Shown here piece after piece: positions 35,402 through 44,701 of a stretch of DNA of 64,000 nucleotides. Positions within the stretch are counted from its first letter, which is position 1. Every line of letters starts with the position of its first letter. This stretch comes from Candidatus Melainabacteria bacterium. Its GTDB lineage: Bacteria; Cyanobacteriota; Vampirovibrionia; Obscuribacterales; Obscuribacteraceae. Where the stretch lies: contig RXJR01000005.1 in the NCBI GenBank assembly GCA_003963305.1, positions 62,001 through 126,000 on the forward strand, written 5' to 3'. A program made the translations under genes and the position numbers. Under the pieces are notes generated by a model that was not told where the DNA came from, did no database searches, and saw only the letters and a list, made by a program, of their open reading frames with translations.

Positions 35402-35511
35402 GACCTATCTCCCGGACTCCGAGCTACAGATCTATAGTTGTACCGGAGTACAAAAATGTTCCCGAGTTGTCTGCAGGTCCTACCGGAGCTTGCACGGAGC
35501 AGATCGCCTGG

Positions 35512-37110
35512 TCATTTGTAGAGTGATTGAAACAAAACGATTGGAACGCCCTTTTCTCGCGAATTTTTCTTCGCTTCGACCGCAGCCGGCAAAAGCACTC
35601 CAAGAGTTTGACCGTCTTGCGGCAGGCTGGCCACGCCAACAGCAATAGAAAGATCGCCACTATTTTCGGCACCGCCAATAGTACTAGCTCTGACTTCTTC
35701 AACCAGCCTGCTGGCAAAGAAAGATGCGCTGTGGGCGTCAGTGTGCGGCAAGAGAACGCCAAATTCGAAGGTTCTGAAATGACCGAGCCAATCTATTTCT
35801 CGCTTAATCGAAGTGACTATGTCTGTCAAACCCTTGACGGCGCCGCCTGCAATAGGCTCAGGACCCTTTTCTTTATTGACCATCACATCGAATACCACTA
35901 AGGTGAGCGGTGAGCGCGTATATTCAAAACGGACGAACTCTTGTTCTAAAAACGAGAGAAAGAGCGGAAAAGGCAACATTCCAGACTCGGCACGCACGAT
36001 GGATTTTTTGGCCGCTGACACCAATGCTTGATCGACTCCGATGCTCTCAAGCGCCGATTGTTTCGCTGCCAGAGTCGGCATGTCAGACATTTCCACGAGA
36101 TTGCATGAAATCAGGTTGTACCAGAGCGGCACCCACTGAGACTTAAGCAGTGGTCTGATACGGAGGATCTCAGCAAATGTTTTTCGACTGTCTACAAGTT
36201 GGTACATCTGTTTCTGGAAAATCATGTCGAGCGGCGCGGCATCGCGCAGAGCCATCTCGAACTCTTGTTCTGAGATATTGGGGTTCTTACGACGCATGAA
36301 GGTGCTGAGCTTCAAGCCTCTCTTTGTCAGGAACTGGTGCTGATCGACAAGTGCAGCCCCTTCCATCAAAATAGCTTCCAGTCGCCTGTTTATACTGCGA
36401 TCGGCGGTTCGTTCCATCGGGATGAAATTGAACTGCCCCTCATCCCAGGTAAGCAAATCCATTATGGCGGCATCGCCGATCGACTCCATCGATACGGCAT
36501 GCACGGGCGTTCCCTCTTCAAAAAATACTGTTATGTCATAGGAATTACTGTCAACAACGAGCTTTCCAGTCATCTTGGTCATGCTGATTGATTGCAGCAC
36601 ACCCGAAACTTGCATTTCTTTCAAGCTGCCCTGCAACGACGATGCGGACGCGGCTTTTGGTTTTTCCGCAGAAACAGCTGAGGCTGACGGACTGGCGCCT
36701 GGTCTGGGCTCGAGCGGCACCCCACGCGTCTGGGCATCCTTTTCCAGCTCAGATTTAACCAGATCACTCAAGTCAGAGAAGCCAGCAGGCTTGCTGGGCG
36801 GCGCAGATCCACCGCTTGACTCCATCCAGACAAGATTGTTAATCAACTCCAGGTCGCCCGTGAGATGCTTCCACACGGTCACCGACTGAACTCCGATACC
36901 TGTAGTCAAAGTCCACTCAGGTACGCCCGTGTCCGAGCACGAAAGAGTATAAAGAGCGCCGGTCGCTTGATGAACCCAGGGTAGTTGAAATGTATTACCC
37001 GGTTGCCCCTGCGCCATGTTGAGCAATCTGCGCAGATCGCCTTCACTGGGATTCGTTCCGTCGGGAAGTATGGGGAGCTTGGTGACTTTTTTGGACGAGG
37101 GTCTATTCAT
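35512..37110 (-). CDS. DUF4388 protein with degenerate GGDEF domain
   Basis: A 532-residue soluble protein. The N-terminal ~100 residues are unrecognised. After a Ser/Ala/Pro linker, residues ~159-235 form a DUF4388 domain (GSLKEMQVSGVLQSISMTKM, FNFIPMERTADRSI). Residues ~375-530 have the fold pattern of a GGDEF domain: a hydrophobic strand (SPLTLVVFDVM), FEFGVLLPHTDAHSASFFAS and the late SIAVGVASLPQDG. The signature itself is replaced: D-W-L-G-H-F-R-T-F-E-F stands where RYGGDEF is expected. It should therefore have no diguanylate cyclase activity and could serve as a nucleotide-binding or protein-binding domain. No Shine-Dalgarno sequence is evident before the ATG at 37110. Confidence 0.8.
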   Translation of the reverse strand: MNRPSSKKVTKLPILPDGTNPSEGDLRRLLNMAQGQPGNTFQLPWVHQATGALYTLSCSDTGVPEWTLTTGIGVQSVTVWKHLTGDLELINNLVWMESSGGSAPPSKPAGFSDLSDLVKSELEKDAQTRGVPLEPRPGASPSASAVSAEKPKAASASSLQGSLKEMQVSGVLQSISMTKMTGKLVVDSNSYDITVFFEEGTPVHAVSMESIGDAAIMDLLTWDEGQFNFIPMERTADRSINRRLEAILMEGAALVDQHQFLTKRGLKLSTFMRRKNPNISEQEFEMALRDAAPLDMIFQKQMYQLVDSRKTFAEILRIRPLLKSQWVPLWYNLISCNLVEMSDMPTLAAKQSALESIGVDQALVSAAKKSIVRAESGMLPFPLFLSFLEQEFVRFEYTRSPLTLVVFDVMVNKEKGPEPIAGGAVKGLTDIVTSIKREIDWLGHFRTFEFGVLLPHTDAHSASFFASRLVEEVRASTIGGAENSGDLSIAVGVASLPQDGQTLGVLLPAAVEAKKNSREKGVPIVLFQSLYK

Positions 37111-37338
37111 TTAGCCAAGTTTCTGGGGCTGTTCATATGGCACTATACGCTACATACCAAGATTCCCGAGTAATAAGCGCGTCGAGCTCAGCAATTGCAG
37201 CGAATTTCCTATGATTTTAGCTGCCATAAAGTCTGATAAAGTTGAGCGGGCGCCCGTCAAAACAATAGTGATACGGTCCCAAACAGCCAACCCTGGTGCC
37301 GGCATTGATATCACATATGGTGCCAGCAGCGCCAAAGT

Positions 37339-38097
37339 TCAGCTCGAAGGTTTATCTTCACCGGGCTCGATTACTTCCACTACCATAGGCACGTTATCAT
37401 CGACCTGAGTTTTGCCCGCTGCTCCGTCTACAATCAGCTTCGGCATCTTTCCGTCGGCTGCCATTTTTGCTTTCAACGCAGCCAGTTCATCTTCCATTTC
37501 GATGTGCTTATCTAACTGCTTGAATTTATCTTCCATGGCGCCACCGCCATTAAGCTCACGAATAGCCTCAGCACGCGCTTCTTTTTCATGAATCTTTTGC
37601 TCCCACTTATCGAGCCCGGAGCTGCCCGTTTTAGACATGAGCGAATCAGCTTTTACAACAGCATCACCGGCTTTAACTCGATTGATCATGTCGTTTTTAC
37701 GAGCCTGAAAATCGCGCAACTTGCTTTCCATTTCTTGACACCGCTCTTTCAATGCGGCGGTATTCTGTTTCTGCGTCGTAACCTGAGCTTGCAATGACTG
37801 CAGTTTGACATTCTCTTCCTGCTTTTTCGCCAAACATTGCTTTGCCACATCGTCATTTCCGGCGCCGACAGCAACAGCAGCGCGCTTTTCCCAGGTGGTA
37901 ATTTCCTCAGTGGCTTTCTGAATTTGCTTTTCCAACATCTTTTCGTTGGTTAGTGAGGCAGTCAGCGCCTCTCGCAATTTTTTGACGCCCGTCTCGAGCT
38001 CATTTTGCGCCTGCTCAGCCAGAACTTCCGGGGTTTCCAGGGAGCTCATGCTCTTGTTGAACATGGCGTTCATAATATTCTTGAGACGATCAAACAT
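37339..38097 (-). CDS. pspA: PspA/IM30 family membrane-stress protein
   Basis: A 252-residue coiled-coil protein of the PspA/Vipp1 (ESCRT-III-like) family. The N-terminal MFDRLKNIMNAMFNKSMSSL is the amphipathic membrane-binding helix, and long heptad helices fill residues ~25-150. The usual family signal AQNELETGVKKLREALTASL is present. These proteins coat and repair the inner membrane under stress. The C-terminal tail after ~210 is extended and acidic (VDDNVPMVVEVIEPGEDKPSS). The ATG at 38097 has GGAG ten bases upstream. It is alone; no PspB/C or LiaI-type partner is visible. Confidence 0.9.
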   Translation of the reverse strand: MFDRLKNIMNAMFNKSMSSLETPEVLAEQAQNELETGVKKLREALTASLTNEKMLEKQIQKATEEITTWEKRAAVAVGAGNDDVAKQCLAKKQEENVKLQSLQAQVTTQKQNTAALKERCQEMESKLRDFQARKNDMINRVKAGDAVVKADSLMSKTGSSGLDKWEQKIHEKEARAEAIRELNGGGAMEDKFKQLDKHIEMEDELAALKAKMAADGKMPKLIVDGAAGKTQVDDNVPMVVEVIEPGEDKPSS

Positions 38098-38167
38098 CAG
38101 CCAGCTACTCCACTAAAAGGACGGCCTATCCATGATAGCAGTAGTTCCGGAACCTTAAAGGGGATTG

Positions 38168-38189
38168 CCACAGAATCTGATTCTGTCTG
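38168..38189 (-). terminator. Stem-loop after the SGNH hydrolase gene
   Basis: On the minus strand, ACAGAAT-CAG-ATTCTGT closed by GCC/GGC forms a firm hairpin about 40 bases after the stop codon. As at metK, it has no T-run, so it may rely on a protein or protect the 3' end. Confidence 0.4.
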
Positions 38190-38220
38190 GCTTCAGAGCC
38201 TATCTGGCGCCCCTTCCAGG

Positions 38221-38922
38221 CTAATTAGCAAGTGCTCTTTCGATTATTGGAATCCACGCCTCATAACCGGCATGGGTCATGTGCAAATGGTCGGGTCCGA
38301 AATATGAGGCTCTGAGCTGATTATTTTTGTCGCGCATTGCCGAACGCACGTCAATGAAGTGCAATTTCGGATCTGTCTTGATGAATTCGGCTATTAACTG
38401 ATTGCCGCGATCGAAGACGTCTTGCATTGAGATTCGACTGGGTGCGACGCTCATCGAAATAAAGTAGATATCAGCGCCCGGCGCATCTTCTTGCGCCATT
38501 CGCACAAAAGCCTTGTAGTCGTCGCAAACTTGTTGAGCCGTGTGTCCCTCAGCGATATCATTTGTGCCTGCATAAAAAACAATTCGCGAGGGATGTAAAT
38601 TGGCCATCAGCCGCTTTTCATAATGGTTGATTTCGGCAATAGTAGAGCCTCCGAAACCTCGATTGACAGGATGCAATTTGCGCAGATCTTTATTCAGTGT
38701 TTCCCATCGTGTAAAAGTCGAACTGCCGATGAAGACAGTCTGTCCCTGCGGCGGCGGATTTTTCTTGTCCTTGTTTTCATAAGCAATAATCTCACTCTCG
38801 AATCGGTCCAGTCCGCGACTGGTCTCGGCGCCAGAGGACGGAGCGGTCAGATTCAAAAGTAGCAGTACAACGAAACCTGCAGCGACAAATACTGCATGAA
38901 GAGTGCTTTTCGCCAATTTCAC
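38221..38922 (-). CDS. Exported SGNH/GDSL-family esterase
   Basis: A 233-residue protein with a hydrophobic export segment (LHAVFVAAGFVVLLLLNLTAP). The hydrolase has block I in the form VFIGSSTFTRW (nucleophile Ser), block II RGFGGSTI, block III YAGTNDIAEG and the catalytic Asp/His pair in DHLHMTHAGYEAW. This family includes lipases, esterases and peptidoglycan or polysaccharide deacetylases. The start is GTG 38922 with a weak ribosome binding site. Substrate unknown. The export segment suggests a periplasmic location. Confidence 0.85.
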   Translation of the reverse strand: MKLAKSTLHAVFVAAGFVVLLLLNLTAPSSGAETSRGLDRFESEIIAYENKDKKNPPPQGQTVFIGSSTFTRWETLNKDLRKLHPVNRGFGGSTIAEINHYEKRLMANLHPSRIVFYAGTNDIAEGHTAQQVCDDYKAFVRMAQEDAPGADIYFISMSVAPSRISMQDVFDRGNQLIAEFIKTDPKLHFIDVRSAMRDKNNQLRASYFGPDHLHMTHAGYEAWIPIIERALAN

Positions 38923-39067
38923 GATGACAACCAGAGAGGGGAACGAAAGTATCTTAACGGCTTGAAAACACCAGGGACGGTATCAGCCCGACTCCTCTTA
39001 AACCCCTTAAAGAAGTAGACGAAGCGCACACCCATGCACCTCGCCCACTGCCCCTGAGAAAGAGTAT

Positions 39068-39098
39068 TTAATTGCACCTCAAGGTGCATTATTTAAAC
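39068..39098 (-). terminator. Terminator-like hairpin after the glycine-rich secreted gene
   Basis: TGCACC-TCAA-GGTGCA (39074-39089) is flanked by TTTAA/TTAAA that can extend the stem. On the minus strand a weakly T-rich run follows. It begins immediately after the stop of the gene at 39099. Confidence 0.5.
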
Positions 39099-39695
39099 CT
39101 ATTGAGGATAACCCCATGCACTTGGGAGTCCGCTGCGGTGACCCGTGGTCAGACCGCCCGATTGAATTCCTGTGCCAATGTAGTGGCTTGCATCGAATCC
39201 AAAGAATGGTGGAATGCCAACCGATCCTTCGTCACCATAAATCATATCGGCGCTGCCACCAGCATTTCTGACGAAGCTGTCAAGCTTGGTTGGAGGTAAG
39301 CCGCGACCACCGCCAAAGACTTTGTCGAGAGGCACAGTCTGCGCGAGAGGCAAATTCAGCGTGCCCATGCCGTTCCGACTGGCTAACTGCTTGCCTGTGT
39401 GTTGAGAATCGCCATATGTTTGTTGCCCGGGGGCTTCGTTGGTTGCGTACGAGCCGCGTCCGTAAACTCCACCGTCACCCGATGAACTGCCTGCATTGCC
39501 TGCCGAACCATCCCAGGTTGCAGCTTGAGCCTGCATGTCGAAATCGCCGTAAGCACCGCCGGCACCGAAGTTGCCGAAAGATGAGCCACCGACGTTATCG
39601 GCAGATTGCGCAAGAGTGGCTGGAGCAGAAGCAAATAGTAATCCGGCGCAGAGCAAAAGCTTGCCGAGCAAGCCCCGGCAGTTAGAGCGTTTCAT
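39099..39695 (-). CDS. Secreted glycine/serine-rich protein, 198 aa
   Basis: It starts at ATG 39695 with GAGG nine bases upstream. A good signal peptide (GLLGKLLLCAGLLFASAPATLA, cut before QSAD) is followed by a Gly/Ser/Ala/Tyr-rich region (SSFGNFGAGGAYGDFDMQAQ), a central part with LPLAQTVPLDKVFGGGRGLPP and a C-terminus rich in Gly, Tyr and Pro. There are no cysteines in the mature part and no known domain. It could be a surface or matrix structural protein; nothing more can be supported. Confidence 0.7.
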   Translation of the reverse strand: MKRSNCRGLLGKLLLCAGLLFASAPATLAQSADNVGGSSFGNFGAGGAYGDFDMQAQAATWDGSAGNAGSSSGDGGVYGRGSYATNEAPGQQTYGDSQHTGKQLASRNGMGTLNLPLAQTVPLDKVFGGGRGLPPTKLDSFVRNAGGSADMIYGDEGSVGIPPFFGFDASHYIGTGIQSGGLTTGHRSGLPSAWGYPQ

Positions 39696-39948
39696 CTTCG
39701 TACCTCAGTGTGGAACGACCACTGGTAATTTGGACAAGTCTATATTCTCAATCTGTTGTTACCGAGTCGTTACTAAACCAGAAAAGAGAAAAGATTTTTG
39801 GGAGAAGTCGAGTTGCGGAGTCCGAGATTATCGAAGCATCCGGAACGCCCTACACCCCTTCGTAAAGGGCGTCCCGGCTCTTCAATGATTAGAGTTTCGC
39901 AGAAGAAAGTGTCTAAATTGTTTCCTTTTTCGAGCCTGTTCGATTCAT

Positions 39949-41442
39949 CTAATGAGAGCGCAATAAGACCGTTCCAACCAGATCATTTATCTTGAAGTCG
40001 GAAGGACCACCATTTGCCCCCAGTAAAACGGATTTGTCTTCCTGAAGTCCAACGCTGCGCCCTGAATATGCATGCTTGCCGCCGGCAATCTCGACGTAGC
40101 GAACTTCACCGCCGTTCGCCATTTGTTCTGACGAATAAACCTTTTCAGTTACACCCGGATGGAGTTCGGTGACTGAAGGATCGCCTTTGAAACCGTTGGT
40201 TTCGGTGTATCGAGCTATTTGCGCCATTGGCTCTGAGCTTTCAATGCGCTTGTGGCCCAACCTGGAAAGAATTTTGGTCAGGCCACCTGCACCACCGGTA
40301 ATTGGAATGGTCGGATCTTCGGTTCCATGCACTATCAAGACATCCATTCCCGGCACAGGTGGATGTTCTCGACCGATGATTGTTCCTTCAACAGAACCGA
40401 TTCCTTGTATTACGTCCTTGCCTAGTTTTGCAGCGACATTGTGACTGACATTGCCGCCCTCAGAAAAACCAACAAGCACTGACCGATCAGTATTGAGCAA
40501 ATCCTTAACACGACTGTTGACGTCGGCAATGAAACGAGTGTCGTCAATGGGAGCTTTGGGAACGAGCCAGTGACCTGGAGTGAGGAATCCGGCTCCCTCA
40601 GACTGCCAGGAAGACAGTTTCGCGCCTGGTACAAGATTGAATGAACCAGCGTGCGGGAAAGCACCGATATCACCGGTCTTATCGACCAGAGCACCAAGAC
40701 CGTTTGTTCCAGCCATTCCAGGCTGCTTATTGACGAGAATACCATCGAGACCAATCAGAAGGTTACGCTTAGAATTTGATTCGAAATCAAACCCAGCCGG
40801 CAAATGTAAATCAACACGCCGCCACAGTCCATCGCTTTTGATTTTGAACGGCGACGTCTCACCAGGCACAGCTGAGCGCAAGTTTGCTTCATTAAGTTCA
40901 GGCAGCCCTTGAGTTGAACCTGGACGCCAACCAAAGTATTGGCTGCCCTTTGCGTGAGCTATTCCGCCGGCAGTCGAGGTCAAGGCTAAGTCAAAAGCAA
41001 AGCGTCCAAGACTGTCATCAACAATATTTTTGTTGTGCTCAAAATTCTTGCCAGTATGCCAGGTATCGGCTACAGCTCCGACAAGGGCGGCACCATTATG
41101 CAGCACTTCACTCCCAGCTGAGATGAGCATCGCCGGCGTCACGACTCTGGAAACGGTCCAAGCCATACCGGGCTGTCGGGAAATACAAGTGAGTGCAAGT
41201 GTGCTTGCTCCTGCCAGAGCAACTTTTGACGCTGTTTCACCAATATGTTCAGGACTGAAAGCCGCCGCGGCTGCACGTGGAATAGAGGTGAGCGCTGAGT
41301 GCGCGAGCTGCGCCTCTCTCTCCCATGCACCTTGAGAATGAGACTCCGCAAAGCTTTGTCCACTATCTGCACCCAGGTCACTGAGCAATAGTGAGTGGCT
41401 GCCGCCATTTGGTTTCGCAGCAAATTGGCTTAATTCCAGCAT
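39949..41442 (-). CDS. Protein with C-terminal alpha/beta hydrolase (PHB-depolymerase-like)
   Basis: The start is ATG 41442 (GGGAG seven bases upstream), eight codons inside the longest frame. The 497-residue protein has an unrecognised N-terminal ~180 residues including a hydrophobic stretch (VALAGASTLALTCISR). Its hydrolase domain (~205-480) shows the nucleophile elbow VGFSEGGNVSH, the acid strand DVLIVHGTEDPTIPITGG and the His in EIAGGKHAYSG. The layout resembles poly-hydroxybutyrate depolymerase/feruloyl esterase-like (LpqC) enzymes. No signal peptide is seen. Substrate unknown. It is divergent from the hypothetical gene at 41611. Confidence 0.75.
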   Translation of the reverse strand: MLELSQFAAKPNGGSHSLLLSDLGADSGQSFAESHSQGAWEREAQLAHSALTSIPRAAAAAFSPEHIGETASKVALAGASTLALTCISRQPGMAWTVSRVVTPAMLISAGSEVLHNGAALVGAVADTWHTGKNFEHNKNIVDDSLGRFAFDLALTSTAGGIAHAKGSQYFGWRPGSTQGLPELNEANLRSAVPGETSPFKIKSDGLWRRVDLHLPAGFDFESNSKRNLLIGLDGILVNKQPGMAGTNGLGALVDKTGDIGAFPHAGSFNLVPGAKLSSWQSEGAGFLTPGHWLVPKAPIDDTRFIADVNSRVKDLLNTDRSVLVGFSEGGNVSHNVAAKLGKDVIQGIGSVEGTIIGREHPPVPGMDVLIVHGTEDPTIPITGGAGGLTKILSRLGHKRIESSEPMAQIARYTETNGFKGDPSVTELHPGVTEKVYSSEQMANGGEVRYVEIAGGKHAYSGRSVGLQEDKSVLLGANGGPSDFKINDLVGTVLLRSH

Positions 41443-41610
41443 TCTTAAACTCCCGACTGATCGCATTTAGTTTATGAACGATGGGGATAAAACAGGAATA
41501 AAACAGGAAGCGGGAACTACGACGAATCTGAAATTTCCCCGTCCGCGCGCCAAGGAAATGCCAAAACTTTTCCCTAACATCTGAATCGTCAGGTTTGGAG
41601 GTTTCACGGC

Positions 41611-42279
41611 ATGAGCGACAAACACTTGGGGCGTATCGAAAACAACGGCGAGTCAGGCAAACTGCAACAATTTTCGCAGCCCTGGACGCCGCAAATGATG
41701 ACGCCAAAGTTGGATTTGTCCGGTGCCGGCTCCAAAATGCCCAGCGAATTTGGCGACTTCCAGCTTGTCGATAACAGTGTCAACGCCAGTGGCAGTGAGC
41801 TCAATCAGACGCGCCAACTGCTCAAGGGCTCAGCCGTTATCAAAAACAATGTTGAAGCAGCGCCAGCCTATGAATCTGCTTATACACAGCGAGCCAGAGC
41901 GGACTATCATCATCAGCCATTGCACGCCGGTGCCATCGATCAACACCTTGGCGGTCAAAGACATCACCAGCAAAGACAAAGTAGCGATGTATTAACTGGA
42001 TCGACGACAATACCCAAATCACAAACTCCTGACGGCATCATCCCCAGTGAAACAGTGAACACCAATCTTCCGGCGTCTGCCTATCGCGAAGGTGCCTACT
42101 TCAGCACAATACTGCCCATTCCCGCTGAAAGAAACAAATCGAACTATTATAATGGTCTAGCAGAAGCACATTACGATCACGGTCACTTAAAAGGCGTGCC
42201 TGTACATGTCGTGAACGGTCAGGTGAGATCGCACCTTGACCACGAAGTGGACATTCCTTTGCATAGACGAAATAAGTGA
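41611..42279 (+). CDS. Hypothetical hydrophilic protein, 222 aa
   Basis: The ATG at 41611 follows GGAGG. The protein is polar with no signal peptide. It is rich in Asn, Gln, Ser and His and holds a His-rich patch (LHAGAIDQHLGGQRHHQQRQ). Near the C-terminus is a short ordered-looking segment (YNGLAEAHYDHGHLKGVPVH). I recognise no domain. The stop codon overlaps the GTG of the next gene (GTGA), so the two are translationally coupled. Confidence 0.65.
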   Translation: MSDKHLGRIENNGESGKLQQFSQPWTPQMMTPKLDLSGAGSKMPSEFGDFQLVDNSVNASGSELNQTRQLLKGSAVIKNNVEAAPAYESAYTQRARADYHHQPLHAGAIDQHLGGQRHHQQRQSSDVLTGSTTIPKSQTPDGIIPSETVNTNLPASAYREGAYFSTILPIPAERNKSNYYNGLAEAHYDHGHLKGVPVHVVNGQVRSHLDHEVDIPLHRRNK

Positions 42280-43217
42280 AAAAGAGTAATAAATCACTCG
42301 CCGTTTTTACACTGATACTACTTGCAGTATCAACAAACGCTATAACCACTGCCGCACATGCTGAAGCGGATCATCTCGAGAAAGCACTTGTTCTCAAAAG
42401 ATCGGGAAATTTAAAAGGTGCGCTCGAAGAATTTGAAAAGGCACTGCAGAAAGATCCCAACGACAACGTGGCGCTGATTGACAGGGCTCTCATGCGCTTC
42501 GATTCCTTAGGAGATCGTCAGGGCGGTTTTGACGATATAAATCAGGCTCTAAAAGTGAATATGATTGATGCCGTTGCCCTGCGCACGAGAGCCGATTTCA
42601 AATCAGAAACGGGAGATACTGCCGGCGCTCTGGCAGACTATCGAGAAGCGCTCAAATGGAGGCCGAACGACGCGCTATCTTATGCCAACCGCGGTATCTT
42701 ATACGAACAAATCGGAAAAAACGGATTAGCTCTTTCTGACTTCTCCCGAGCAATAGCTCTAAGCAACGATCTGACCGCTCAATTCAATCGCATCAGACTG
42801 TTAACTGATAAGAATGCAGCGCTTGCAAGCTACGCTAAACTGCTCAGGTGCAAAGCCGTCACCCCCAGTGATTATCTCGCCCAATCCAATGCGCACGCCT
42901 ATTTTGGATACAAAGAGAAGGCGATCGCACTGCTCAACCTGGCACTCAAAAATGATGCATCATATTCAGTGGCATACTACAACCGTGCCGTTTTGCAGGC
43001 TCAACTCGGCGACGATAAAGCAGCTCTGGCAGACTACAACAAATACATCGAGTTGAACCAGAACAATCCCAAAGCTTATTACAATCGTTCCTTACTGAGA
43101 GAAAAAATGAACGATCGAGAAGGCGCGATGAACGACCTGAAACGGGCTCTGGAACTGGAACCGCAACTCAAATTGCGCCAGGCGAATCCGACTCCGTTCA
43201 GCTTGATGCTCAGTTGA
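42276..43217 (+). CDS. Secreted tetratricopeptide repeat protein
   Basis: It starts at GTG 42276, overlapping the previous stop by four bases. A signal peptide (KSLAVFTLILLAVSTNAITT to AAHAEA) precedes about seven TPR units, for example LKGALEEFEKALQKDPNDNV, AGALADYREALKWRPNDALS, ALSDFSRAIALSND and AALADYNKYIELNQNNPKAY. TPR arrays are protein-interaction scaffolds. The signal peptide places it in the periplasm. It ends 74 bases before the convergent tsaC. Confidence 0.9.
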   Translation: MKKSNKSLAVFTLILLAVSTNAITTAAHAEADHLEKALVLKRSGNLKGALEEFEKALQKDPNDNVALIDRALMRFDSLGDRQGGFDDINQALKVNMIDAVALRTRADFKSETGDTAGALADYREALKWRPNDALSYANRGILYEQIGKNGLALSDFSRAIALSNDLTAQFNRIRLLTDKNAALASYAKLLRCKAVTPSDYLAQSNAHAYFGYKEKAIALLNLALKNDASYSVAYYNRAVLQAQLGDDKAALADYNKYIELNQNNPKAYYNRSLLREKMNDREGAMNDLKRALELEPQLKLRQANPTPFSLMLS

Positions 43218-43291
43218 GCATGACATGCTTCACGTTCACGGTCACCACAATAGCAACTGATTGGTAAGGTCAATTCTTCTTGAGACAATGA

Positions 43292-44260
43292 TCACAGCTT
43301 CGCAGAGGCACGTCTCAACCGGTCCCAGATTCCTTCCCAGTGAGGGTCAACCGGCGGCGTTTCAACAAGTATGCGATCGAGTTTCAACCCATCCAGTTGG
43401 CGCAAATTCTGGTAAAGGTCACGCGCAAAGATTTCGGGATCAGTCTCAGCAACGATCCAGTTACAGCAACCAGGGGCAACTGAAAGTGATAAAACGGCGG
43501 TGCGATTCAAGTCTTCCGCCTTGCCACTCACTATCTGCTGCAAATCTTCCGCACTGACAAGCTTCAAAGGAGTGCTTGGCGCATAGTGACTGGCAAGATC
43601 ACCAGGCGCTCGTGTCACAGATGAAGGCTCCGCCTGTTTATGAGCAAACAACACCTTACCTATAACAGCTTCTATGCGAGCCTGATCGATCATGCCCGGG
43701 CGCAGAATCATCGGTTGCTCTCTGGAAAGGTCAACAATGGTCGACTCAATTCCTACGGCACAGGGACCGCCATCAAGCACAAGTGATACTTCATCTTTGA
43801 ATTCAGCTCTAACATCTTCGGCTCGAGTTGGACTTAATCTGCCAAATTTATTTGCCGAGGGGGCGATGATGCCGCCGCCGAACGCCTTCAACAGCTCCAA
43901 TGCGAGGGGGTGTGCGGGCACTCGCAGACCGACGCTTTTTTGACCACCTGTAATTTCATCGAGTACATGATCGGCTTTCGGCAAAATTAAAGTAAGGGGA
44001 CCCGGCCAGAATTTTTCAGCCAGCTGAATTGCTTCAAAAGGTACTGAACTAGCCCATTTCGAGAGTTGATTGCTGTCTGCCAGATGAACGATTACGGGGT
44101 GATTGGTCGGACGCCCCTTGGCGGCGTAAAGTCTGGCAACAGCTGCCGGATTCGAGGCATCAGCGCCCAATCCATAGACTGTCTCGGTGGGAAAAGCTAC
44201 AAGCTCACCGCTCTGGAGCAATCGCACCGCATGTTCTATGATGGTCATATCCTCTTTCAT
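43292..44260 (-). CDS. tsaC: L-threonylcarbamoyladenylate synthase (Sua5 long form)
   Basis: The start is ATG 44260, which has AGAGG six bases upstream; a longer frame begins at 44335. The 322-residue protein has the YrdC/Sua5 catalytic domain (FPTETVYGLGADASNPAAV, AKGRPTNHPVIVHL, the LRVPAHPLALELLKAFGGGI segment) and the extra C-terminal Sua5 domain (~residues 205-320, after the linker APGDLASHYAPSTPL). It makes threonylcarbamoyl-AMP, the precursor of t6A at position 37 of ANN-decoding tRNAs. It is divergent from the EF-hand gene. miaB, another A37-modifying enzyme, lies just beyond. Confidence 0.93.
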   Translation of the reverse strand: MKEDMTIIEHAVRLLQSGELVAFPTETVYGLGADASNPAAVARLYAAKGRPTNHPVIVHLADSNQLSKWASSVPFEAIQLAEKFWPGPLTLILPKADHVLDEITGGQKSVGLRVPAHPLALELLKAFGGGIIAPSANKFGRLSPTRAEDVRAEFKDEVSLVLDGGPCAVGIESTIVDLSREQPMILRPGMIDQARIEAVIGKVLFAHKQAEPSSVTRAPGDLASHYAPSTPLKLVSAEDLQQIVSGKAEDLNRTAVLSLSVAPGCCNWIVAETDPEIFARDLYQNLRQLDGLKLDRILVETPPVDPHWEGIWDRLRRASAKL

Positions 44261-44350
44261 CTTTTGCCTCTGCAAAAGTATATTCTGGATGCGGCTAAAA
44301 TGGCGCTCTTGCGCGCTATTTGCAAAACTCCTCAATAAAACCAGGTGTCA

Positions 44351-44698
44351 ATGTTGGAATACAGTCCCGCCGACGAAGAAATATACGAAGAATGGCGGCG
44401 GCCCAAGCGCGAGAATGGCGTACAGGTAGCCGATGCATTTCAGGAAATACAGGAATTCGCATATCGTTCATTTGAAGTAATGGATAAGGATAGTGACGGC
44501 TTCGTTTCGCGCACTGAACTGAATTATTTTCTCAATTCCAGCGCCACCAGTGCACGCGCCAAGTCATTTATCCGCTTTATGCTCTATCGGCTCGACGACA
44601 TCAAAAAGGCTTTCGTTGAAGACATAAACCCTGATACCGATGGAATTTCCCGCGGCGACATCAGAGAATACTTCGACAAACTGCAGTTTAACGGTTGA
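44351..44698 (+). CDS. Small EF-hand protein, 115 aa
   Basis: ATG 44351 has AGG five bases upstream. One canonical EF-hand loop is present, DKDSDGFVSRTE, with all calcium ligand positions filled, preceded by an amphipathic helix. A second loop-like segment (INPDTDGISRGDIREYF) is one residue short and probably degenerate. No signal peptide is seen, so it would act in the cytoplasm as a Ca2+-binding or sensor protein. It sits between tsaC and miaB, both on the other strand; a link with them is not shown. Confidence 0.8.
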   Translation: MLEYSPADEEIYEEWRRPKRENGVQVADAFQEIQEFAYRSFEVMDKDSDGFVSRTELNYFLNSSATSARAKSFIRFMLYRLDDIKKAFVEDINPDTDGISRGDIREYFDKLQFNG

Positions 44699-44701
44699 TT
44701 T

